A stretch of 64,000 nt of DNA from CAVXNB01 sp963763085 (lineage in GTDB: Bacteria > Actinomycetota > Acidimicrobiia > Acidimicrobiales > Bog-793): assembly GCA_963763085.1 (NCBI GenBank), contig CAVXNB010000004.1, positions 1,550,001 to 1,614,000 of the forward strand, read 5' to 3'. A program made the position numbers and the translations under genes. The notes beneath the pieces were generated by a model, which did no database searches, had not been told where the DNA came from, and worked only from the letters and a program-made list of their open reading frames with translations. Of this stretch, positions 57,057-64,000 are shown one piece after another (position 1 is the stretch's first letter; every line of letters starts with the position of its first letter).

Positions 57057-58313
57057 ATGCGAATCTCAGTGTTCACGCCCACCCATAATCCACGGTTCCT
57101 CGATCTCTGTTACGAGAGCCTCTGCCGGCAGACGTACACCGATTGGGAGTGGATCGTGCTGCTCAACGGAGGCGCGCAGGAATGGCGTCCGGAGAAGCCG
57201 GACGAGCGGATCATCGTGTCCCGCGACGAGGACGCCCGTGGTGTGGGTGCAGCCAAGCGCGTCGCATGCCAACGGGCAACCGGGGACGTGCTCGTCGAGC
57301 TCGACCACGACGACGAGTTGGCTTCCTCATGCCTTGAGCGGCTGGCTGACGCGTTTGAGGACCACCCAGAGGTGGGCTTGGTGTACTCCGACTGGGCCCA
57401 GATCAATGAGGACGAGAGTAGGAACGACGTCTTGTTCGACGTTTCCTTCGGGTGGGAGTACTCCGAGGCGGTCGTCGATGGTCGATCGGTGCTGCGGTGT
57501 CACTCGATGGCACCGTCGCCGCACAACGTGAGCTACATCTGGTACGCCCCCAACCACGTTCGAGCCTTCCGCCGCTCTGTCTACGAGGCCGTCGGGGGCT
57601 ACGACCCGGCCAGGACGATCCTCGACGATCAGGACCTGATGTGCCGGATGTACGAGGCGGCACCGTTCCTGCACATCCCGGAGTGCCTGTACCTGCAGCG
57701 GGTCCACCCTGAGAACACCCAGTCGCAGCTGATCACGAACCGCCGCATCCAGCGGGACACCGTCGAGCTCTACGACACCTACGTGCAGCGCCTCGCCCTC
57801 GCCTGGGCACGCCGGGAGGGACTTCACTGTCTCGACCTCGGGGCGGCGCACAACAAGCCTGTTGGGTATCTGGGTGTCGACCAGTACGCAGGTGACGGGG
57901 TCGACATCGTCGCGGATGTGACGAGGGGGATCGATCTTCCCGACAACAGCGTCGGGGTGATCAGGGCGGTCGACTTCCTCGAGCACGTCCCCGACAAGAT
58001 CGCCATCTTCAACGAGCTGCACAGGTTGCTGGCCCACGGCGGGATGCTGTTGTCGCTCACGCCGAGCACCGACGGCCGCGGCGCGTTCCAGGACCCGACG
58101 CACGTCGCGTTCTACAACGAGAACAGCTTCTGGTACTTCACCGACGCCAACTACGCCAACTTCGTGCCCGAGATCACCTGCAGGTTCCAGGTCGGTCGCA
58201 TGGTGACCTCGTTCCCGAGCCCCTGGCACCGCGAGCACCACATCAGCTACGTGAACGCCAACCTCATCGCCTTGAAGGACGGGCCCCGCCAGGGTGGGAT
58301 CTGCAACTGGTAG
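57057..58313 (+). CDS. Two-domain glycosyltransferase (GT2)-methyltransferase, copy B
   Basis: 418 residues, the same length as copy A. GT2 domain: ISVFTPTHNPRFLDLCYESL, VELDHDDELASSCLERLAD with the DxD-type acid pair, GLVYSDWAQINEDES, NVSYIWYAPNHVRAFRRSVY. Methyltransferase domain from residue 238 is identical to copy A except residue 317 (Ile for Ala). Within the GT domain residues 163-207 are also identical, but residues 1-162 and 208-237 are diverged. This mosaic shows recent gene conversion. The start has a purine-rich site (GGTAGGGAAAG) a few bases upstream. It is on the same strand as the collagen-like gene. Confidence 0.88.
   Translation: MRISVFTPTHNPRFLDLCYESLCRQTYTDWEWIVLLNGGAQEWRPEKPDERIIVSRDEDARGVGAAKRVACQRATGDVLVELDHDDELASSCLERLADAFEDHPEVGLVYSDWAQINEDESRNDVLFDVSFGWEYSEAVVDGRSVLRCHSMAPSPHNVSYIWYAPNHVRAFRRSVYEAVGGYDPARTILDDQDLMCRMYEAAPFLHIPECLYLQRVHPENTQSQLITNRRIQRDTVELYDTYVQRLALAWARREGLHCLDLGAAHNKPVGYLGVDQYAGDGVDIVADVTRGIDLPDNSVGVIRAVDFLEHVPDKIAIFNELHRLLAHGGMLLSLTPSTDGRGAFQDPTHVAFYNENSFWYFTDANYANFVPEITCRFQVGRMVTSFPSPWHREHHISYVNANLIALKDGPRQGGICNW
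57768..58313. repeat. Inverted repeat arm, right (methyltransferase half)
   Basis: Reverse complement partner of 52786-53331. By eye only a handful of bases differ over 546 bp. It encodes the methyltransferase domain of copy B. Confidence 0.85.
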
Positions 58314-58371
58314 GGGTGGGCTGCGGTCTCTTGAGGTGTGCTGATCCGCAGAGCGGTCGAGATGATGGGGC

Positions 58372-59613
58372 TCAGCAGAGCAACTCGCCGCCCTGGCGAG
58401 GCCCGTCCTTGATGGCCAGGAGATTCGCCTCGACGTAAGGCATCCTGAAGCGTTCGTGCCATTCGCTCGGGTAGTAAGTCTGTATGCGGCTCACCTGGAA
58501 CCGAGTGCGCAGCTGCGGCATGCTGCGGAACAGCGGAGCTTGCGTGAGGTACCAGAAACTGTTCTCGTTGTAGAACGAGACGTGGCTCGGGTCCTGGAAC
58601 GCGCCTCGACCCTCGGTGCTCGGCGTCTCCGAGATCAGGATCCCACCATGGACGAGCACGCGATAGCACTCGTTGAAGAGCGCCGTGCGGTCCGCGACCC
58701 GCTGCAGGAGCTCGACCGCCTTGATCAACCCGGCGGAGTCCGCTTCGAGCTCGAGGTGCGGGTCGTCGGGATCGATCAGCAGGATCTCGCCCGGATCGCT
58801 GTCCACGATCGGTGGGCTGGCGTCGGTCACAAGCGTGACGACCCGGAGGCCCTGTCGCCGGCTCCACCCGGCGGCCAAGGCGCTGATCTTCGTGTCGTAG
58901 AGACGGACGGTCTCTTCCTGGATGCGGGCGTTGGTTGAGCGCTCGCGTTGGGTGCTCCGTTGACGGACCCGCTGAAGATAGAGGCAGCGGTCGACGTGAC
59001 GGAACGGACCCGCCAGGTAGAGGCGCGTCATCAGGTCCTGGTCGTCGAGGACCTCGACGGCGGCGTCGTAGCCTCCGACTTCCTCGTAGCTCGTGCGGCG
59101 AAAGGCGCGCACGTGGTTCGGCGCATACCAGATGTAACCGATGTTGTGCGGGTAGGCCTGTAGAGCGTGACAGCGGAGGTAGGTCGTCCCTCCGATCTCC
59201 ACCGGGCTGTAGCGCCAGCCCGCCGTCTCGTCGAAGCGGCTGTCGTTGGGACTCCCGTCCTCGTTGATCTGGGTCCAGTCGGAATAGGCGAGGACCGCAT
59301 CAGGGTGCTCCGCAAAAGCCGTGTGGATGTCCTCGAGGCACGTCGGCGCAAGCATGTCGTCCTGGTCGAGCTCGACGAGCACCTCTCCCGAAGCCTGCTC
59401 GCACGCTTCTCGCTTGACGGCTCCTCCACGCCCCGTGACGGTCGAGCGCACGATCTTCACACGCTCGTCCTTGTCGGTCGGCCGCCAATCCTTGGTACCC
59501 CGCCTGAGCGTGACGATCCACTCCCAATCGTTGAACGTCTGGGCTTTCAAGCTCTCGTAACCGTCATCGAGAAACCGCGGATTGTCGCTTGCCGTGAATA
59601 CCGATAGGAGCAT
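58372..59613 (-). CDS. Two-domain glycosyltransferase (GT2)-methyltransferase-like, diverged copy C
   Basis: 413 residues. The GT2 domain keeps LLSVFTASDNPRFLDDGYES, VELDQDDMLAPTCLEDIH, AYSDWTQINEDGSPNDS and WYAPNHVRAFRRTSYEEVGG. The C-terminal domain aligns with the methyltransferase of copies A and B (ALFNECYRVLVHGGILISET, GRGAFQDPSHVSFYNENSFW) but its first SAM motif is replaced: where A/B read CLDLGAAHNK, copy C reads VVTLVTDASPPI and EILLIDPDD. It may bind SAM poorly or not at all. It converges with copy B. It probably transfers a different sugar. Confidence 0.85.
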   Translation of the reverse strand: MLLSVFTASDNPRFLDDGYESLKAQTFNDWEWIVTLRRGTKDWRPTDKDERVKIVRSTVTGRGGAVKREACEQASGEVLVELDQDDMLAPTCLEDIHTAFAEHPDAVLAYSDWTQINEDGSPNDSRFDETAGWRYSPVEIGGTTYLRCHALQAYPHNIGYIWYAPNHVRAFRRTSYEEVGGYDAAVEVLDDQDLMTRLYLAGPFRHVDRCLYLQRVRQRSTQRERSTNARIQEETVRLYDTKISALAAGWSRRQGLRVVTLVTDASPPIVDSDPGEILLIDPDDPHLELEADSAGLIKAVELLQRVADRTALFNECYRVLVHGGILISETPSTEGRGAFQDPSHVSFYNENSFWYLTQAPLFRSMPQLRTRFQVSRIQTYYPSEWHERFRMPYVEANLLAIKDGPRQGGELLC

Positions 59614-59704
59614 CGTTCACCAGCCTTTGCAGAAGGACTCGGGATCGAGAGTGGAACTGCAGGTAACACCGAAAACAGCGGGTGCTTCGGGGACGCCGTC
59701 CGCC

Positions 59705-60319
59705 TTAGGTGCCCGGAGGAAGAGTCGTGCCCTTTGGGAGCCGCTGCTTCAATGACGGTTCGGTCTTCAACGCTTCAGCCAGCTGTGTCTCACCCGCCTT
59801 CACCCGGCCGACATGTTCGAGTAGAAGACCGAAATTGAATTCGACGTTGGGGTCGCCGGGATCCATGGTCTCGAGCTTCTCGAACAGCAGCGTCGCCTTG
59901 GCCGGCGCAGCACTCGTGTACAAGAGCGCCAGGTTGAACAATGCGGACCTGAAGTTCGGATTGATCGAAAGAGCCTTGCGGTAGGCGGTGGTCGCCGCGG
60001 GTATGCGCTTGAGCCCGTACTCTGCGACGCCGAGATCGTAAGCGGCCAAGTAGCTATGAGGTTGCAGCTGTAAGACGGCGGTGAAGTCGGTCACGGCTTG
60101 TTGGTACCCGGACTGCTCTTCCGCCGAGAGTCCAGCGTTGAACAGCAGCGCGGCCGGCGCTTGAACGGTCGTACTCGTCGCCGACGCCGAGCCGTTGCCG
60201 CAGGCGGCGAGCGACAGTCCGGCCGCGAGGCATACTCCAGCTGGAAGCAAGGTCCGAAACGGGGAGGTCACGAAAGCGGGAAAGGCGTCCCGGACACGTG
60301 CCAAAGTCCGGCCGGCCAT
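59705..60319 (-). CDS. TPR-repeat lipoprotein, copy 1
   Basis: 204 residues. A signal with lipobox (LAAGLSLAACGNGSAS) predicts a membrane-attached lipoprotein. About four TPR units follow: GYQQAVTDFTAVLQLQPHSY, LAAYDLGVAEYGLKRIPAA, TTAYRKALSINPNFRSALFN and VEFNFGLLLEHVGRVKAGE. It ends KQRLPKGTTLPPGT. TPR lipoproteins scaffold envelope complexes such as pilus secretins or polysaccharide export. It is divergent from the large membrane protein at 60428 and paralogous to the lipoprotein at 63205. Confidence 0.85.
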   Translation of the reverse strand: MAGRTLARVRDAFPAFVTSPFRTLLPAGVCLAAGLSLAACGNGSASATSTTVQAPAALLFNAGLSAEEQSGYQQAVTDFTAVLQLQPHSYLAAYDLGVAEYGLKRIPAATTAYRKALSINPNFRSALFNLALLYTSAAPAKATLLFEKLETMDPGDPNVEFNFGLLLEHVGRVKAGETQLAEALKTEPSLKQRLPKGTTLPPGT

Positions 60320-60427
60320 GCAGATACCTTAGTGGCACCGGAGCGGGCCGTTGATCCTCCGGACGAGCGTTACCAAACGGCGCGTCAACAGGTGCTGCCA
60401 AATGAGCATCTAAGATCACCGGAAGCC

Positions 60428-62962
60428 ATGCAGCCCCCCCGGAATGCTCTGCGTGACGCGGTGCCGCGTTTTGGCCCGTGGATACTTGTCGCGATCGCGG
60501 TTGGATACGGGTTCTTTGTCGCCCGCGCCGAGACCTCGGTCGTCGCCTACTTGAACGACGAGGCCTACCACCTCGGCATGGTCGAGTTCGCTTCGAGCCT
60601 GCTGCGGATGGGACGTAATCCCCTCTCGGCCTGGTATCCGCTCTTGAATCTCGGGTCGCCGAACTTCCTCCATTATCAGAGCCTGCCCGCGATCGTCACG
60701 GGAGCCATCGGCATCGTCGCCGGGGACGCCCGGACCTTTGCGTGGTCGAAGTATCTCCTGCTCGCGACTTGGCCGATCAGCATGTACTTCGGATCGCGTC
60801 TCATGGGCTGGAGCCGTTGGACGGCGGCAGCGGTGGCGTGCGCATCGCCGCTCATCATTGATGCTGCCGGCGTCGGATACGGCTACGGCAGCTACCTGTG
60901 GATCGGCTGGGGCGTCTGGACCCAGCTCTGGGCGATGTGGACGCTGCCCTTGGCGGTCGGCTTCTCGTGGCAAGCCATCACCCACAGACGTCATCTCGTG
61001 GCTGCGGTCGTCTTCACCGGCCTCACCATCTCGCTCCACTACATGACCGCCTACCCGGTCGCCATCGCGATCGTCGTGATCGGGCTCTCGGGGCCCTGGG
61101 GCAAAGCGTTCAAGAAGCGAGTCGGTCGTGCCGTCGTGGTCGGAGTGCTCGCGGTCGGAGCTGCCGCCTGGGTCCTGGTTCCCGTCATCAACCAGGGTGC
61201 GTACGCAGCGCGGAACGAGTTCCTCCAGCACACCGTGGAGGCCGACTCGTTCGGTGCCCGGCGCATCCTGAGCTGGCTCGTGACCGGCCAGCTGCTCGAC
61301 AAGGGCCGCTTCCCCGTACTGACGATCCTGCTGGCGGTCGGGTTGCTGGCGTGCGTCATCCGGTTCCGCCGCGACGAGCGCTATCGGACGCTCCTGTGCC
61401 TGTGGGTCGTCTATCTCGTGGTCTTCTTCGGCAGACCGACGCTGGGGCCGCTCATCAACCTCGTGCCGGGCAACAAGGATCTCTTTCTGCGGCGCTTCGT
61501 GTGCGGCTTCGACTTTTCAAGCCTGCTCGTCATCGGTGTGGGAGCCACGGAGCTCGCAAGGCTTGGCGCCCGCTTGGCGGCGCGGGTCGACACCGCGGCT
61601 CGGGGCCGCCGCCGTCTCCGTGGTCGCGGTCGTCGTCGGGTTCGCGGTCCTGGCGCCGGCCTGGACCGAGGTGGCGAACTACACGGCACTGAACGCCCGG
61701 GACATCAACTACCAAGTCGCCGCCGACGCGACCCAGGGCGCTCAGGTCGGCTCTCTGATCCGTGTGGCGGAGGCCCTCGGTGGGGGCCGCATCTACGCCG
61801 GCCTGCTCAACAACTGGGGGAAGACCTTCTACGTCGGCTATGTCCCGGTCTACGAGTACCTTGCCGACAGCGAGGTTGACTCGATCGGCTTCACACTTCG
61901 CACCGCGTCGCTCATGTCCGACGCCGAGCCGTACTTCGACGACACGAACCCGGGGGACTATCCGCTGTTCGGCGTTCGTTATCTGCTGCTCCCCGTCGGG
62001 ATGACCCCACCGGTGCCGGCGGACCTTCTCCTCAAGTCGGGGCCGTACGCGCTCTGGACGATACCGAGCGTGCGTTACGTGCAGGTGGTCGACACCGTCG
62101 GCTCGATCGCTGAGAACCGCACCGACATCGGGTCGACGTCGTCGTCGTTCATCCGATCGGCGGCACCGACCCTGGGCCGATACCTCACCGTCGCCTACGC
62201 AGGTGCCCCAGCGGCGCCTCCTACACTGCCGAGCTCGGCGGCCGACCAATGGACCGGCCGGCACGGTCGTCTCACAGCGAGCCGACCTGGCGCAGGGAAC
62301 CATCACCGCCACGATCGTGGCTCACCGCACAGCTGTGGTCCTGCTGAGCGCGTCCTACGACCCCGGCTGGAAGGTCACCGTCGATGGCCGGCCGGCGACG
62401 ACCGAGATCATCGTGCCTGCGATGCCCGGGGTCCGCGTGACGGCCGGCCGGCACGTCATCCGTTTCACCTTCGTCGGGCTACCAGCACTACTGGGCGGTC
62501 TTCCTCCTGTCCGCCGCCTCCGTCGCCGTCGCCGGCGGCGTCAGCTACCGGTGGAGGCGCCGGCCGGAGAGCGAGGAAGAGCCCACCGATGCCGGCGAGC
62601 CCGAGGGCGAACCGATCGCGACGGAGGCGGCCGTGCCGCCTGAGGCAACCGAGGACGAGGCGCCCGATCCGGCCGCGCCGGAGGAGCAACCTCTCCTGCC
62701 CGGAGGGCCGCCGGGCGAGGAGCCAGCCGCGCCGGAAGAGGAACCACTCTTGCCAGAGGAACCACCGGACGAGGACCCAGTCGTGCCGGAACAACAACCA
62801 ACGGTCCCGGTAGCGGCTGACGAAGAACCCGTGCTCGTCACCGACCCGCGGGAGGAAGTCCTCGTGCCGGACGAGCCGACTTTCTCGACAGCTCCGGCGG
62901 AGTATTTGCCCATTGCGAAGGGCAAGCGAGCACATCAGAAGCGGCGGCGCGGCCGATCCTGA
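60428..62962 (+). CDS. Large multi-pass membrane protein (YfhO/6-pyruvoyl-THP-synthase-related type), three frameshifts
   Basis: About 840 residues from ATG 60428. Twelve or so helices in the first 420 residues (PWILVAIAVGYGFFVARAET, YLNDEAYHLGMVEFASSLLR, NLGSPNFLHYQSLPAIVTGA, LHYMTAYPVAIAIVVIGLSG) are typical of membrane proteins related to GT-C glycosyltransferases. Then an outside domain (NARDINYQVAADATQGAQ, YLADSEVDSIGF, SYDPGWKVTVDGRPATTEII) of YfhO type, a last helix, and a Pro/Glu-rich acidic tail ending KRAHQKRRRGRS. Frames change at about 61595, 62245 and 62480. It probably moves or attaches lipid-linked sugars; this is inference from the family and neighbours. Confidence 0.72.
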
Positions 62963-63204
62963 CCACCTGCGATTCGGATGCTCATTGCCTTTCTGTCGGC
63001 CTGTAGTGACGTGCGACCACGGAGGGTGGTGAGGTGCAGTACAGTTGACTCGTGTCGAGCGGAAAGCGCTGCGGCGTCCGAGCCACATATGTGCGAATCG
63101 AGGACATGGTTTGACCCTTTGCGACGGGTTTGCGCTTCAGGTCCAAGTGGTTCACTTCCGGCGCGCCGAACCGGCGCGGTCGGGTCGAGGCGAAGGAGCG
63201 GTCG

Positions 63205-63777
63205 ATGAAGCGAATGCCGATCATGGCGGCCACGGTCCTCGCCGGACTCGGGATCGGCGCGACGGCCTGCTCGAAGTCTTCGTCGCCGCCGAGCACGACG
63301 ACGACCACGATTTCGACAGGGACGCCCAAGCAGCTTCTGAGCCAAGGGATCAGCGCACAGTCGAGCGGGAATCTGACCAAGGCGCGGAACGACTATTCGG
63401 CGATCATCGCCCTCGACCCCCAGAATCACTCGGGCGACAACCTCTACGCCTACTACAACCTCGGCGTCATCGACCAGGACCTGGGCCATCTCGCGGCCGC
63501 CGAGACCGAGTACGAGACGGCGCTGCAGATCAACCCCAGGTACCTGAACGCCATGTACAACCTGGCGGTCGCCGAGACCACCACGTCACCTCCGGCTGCG
63601 ATTGCCCAGTACAAGGAGCTGCTCAAGCTCAAGCCGCACGACATCAACAGCACCTACAACCTCGGGTTGCTGCTCTATGACTCGGGCAAGGTCACCCAGG
63701 CCCGCGTGCTGCTGAAGCAGGCGATCCACCTCGACTCTTCCCTCAAGGCCAAGCTTCCGAAGAACGTCAAGCTGTAA
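63205..63777 (+). CDS. TPR-repeat lipoprotein, copy 2
   Basis: 190 residues from ATG 63205, with GAAGGAG 6 bp upstream. The signal ends with lipobox GIGATACSKSS and a Thr-rich linker. TPR units include LLSQGISAQSSGNLTKARND, YAYYNLGVIDQDLGHLAAAE, TEYETALQINPRYLNAMYNL and STYNLGLLLYDSGKVTQARV. It ends SLKAKLPKNVKL, the same style as copy 1 (SLKQRLPKG). The two copies flank the large membrane protein, suggesting one envelope system. The 240 bp before it (62965-63204) contain no gene. Confidence 0.9.
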   Translation: MKRMPIMAATVLAGLGIGATACSKSSSPPSTTTTTISTGTPKQLLSQGISAQSSGNLTKARNDYSAIIALDPQNHSGDNLYAYYNLGVIDQDLGHLAAAETEYETALQINPRYLNAMYNLAVAETTTSPPAAIAQYKELLKLKPHDINSTYNLGLLLYDSGKVTQARVLLKQAIHLDSSLKAKLPKNVKL

Positions 63778-63788
63778 CGGGCTTCTTC

Positions 63789-64000
63789 GTGCGCCTCGGT
63801 CGTCCTGCGACCGCGGCCGGGGTGGCCCTGTTGGCGGTCGCGTTCTGGCACCCCTGCCGGCGATGCTGAAGTACCCGACGTGGGCCCAGGACGAGGGCAC
63901 GTTGCTGGTGTTCCCGTCCCTCATGCTCAAGGGCGCCACGCCTAACCACACGTTCCTGTCGATCTACGGGCCGGCGAACCTCTACGCCCTCACGGCCGCC
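63789..64000 (+). CDS. Membrane glycosyltransferase-like protein, 3' end outside window, one frameshift
   Basis: GTG 63789 opens MRLGRPATAAGVALLAVAF; at about 63850 the frame changes to VLAPLPAMLKYPTWAQDEGT and continues LLVFPSLMLKGATPNHTFLS, IYGPANLYALTAA to the window end. A first helix followed by an acidic DEG motif and Y(W)P-type loop is typical of GT-C/ArnT-like glycosyltransferases, where an acidic residue in the first outer loop is catalytic. Only about 70 residues are present. Confidence 0.6.

Overview
The window is high-GC DNA with dense, short-spaced, often ATGA/GTGA-overlapping genes, frequent GTG starts, Tat and Sec lipoproteins, sedolisin peptidases, adenylate cyclase/AAA/TPR regulators and hydantoinase/enolase catabolic genes. 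This points to an actinobacterium (Acidimicrobiia or Thermoleophilia-like); I cannot name a genus. No rRNA, tRNA, CRISPR array, complete insertion sequence or replication origin was seen.

Layout. (1) 0-7 kb: tail of a MazF toxin; a minus-strand group of MFS transporter, universal stress protein, truncated aquaporin and MttB-type methyltransferase; then a plus-strand two-subunit N,N-dimethylformamidase-type hydrolase. Together they suggest uptake and breakdown of methylated amines or amides. (2) 6.7-19.2 kb: Ohr peroxidase, an ECF sigma factor overlapping a membrane-anchored Asp-box propeller protein, a drug-type MFS pump, a molybdopterin oxidoreductase with its flavin reductase, and two tandem 1,190-residue cyclase/AAA/TPR signalling proteins. 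(3) 19.2-28.7 kb: a gene-poor stretch with nested hairpins, two type IV pilin paralogues sharing one terminator design, a LuxR-type AAA regulator, an S53 peptidase and a decayed second copy that keeps the same upstream element. (4) 28.7-32.1 kb: a graveyard of unrelated truncated genes around a Ca2+/cation exchanger. (5) 32.1-40.1 kb: a universal stress protein and a six-gene energy-converting-hydrogenase-related (Ehr) operon. Its large and small subunits have lost every metal-ligand cysteine. (6) 40.4-52.6 kb: a catabolic regulon with two mandelate-racemase-type enolases, a Tat solute-binding lipoprotein, a LacI regulator, aldo/keto reductase, DapA-type aldolase, Ldh-type dehydrogenase and hydantoinase A/B. 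It appears tied together by one operator motif. (7) 52.8-64 kb: a collagen-like surface protein flanked by three two-domain glycosyltransferase-methyltransferases, then two TPR lipoproteins around a large multi-pass membrane protein.

Region 7 reads as a surface glycoprotein locus. Two of the bifunctional enzymes share an almost identical methyltransferase half, arranged as an inverted repeat around the collagen gene. Region 5 reads as a membrane proton/ion pump with a quinone-type or unknown redox module.

At least two dozen single-base frame changes interrupt otherwise well-conserved genes. They concentrate in the Ehr operon, the collagen gene and the last 4 kb, while many other long genes are uninterrupted. 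Most look like sequencing or assembly indels, so interrupted genes are annotated here as whole loci with the approximate shift point given.
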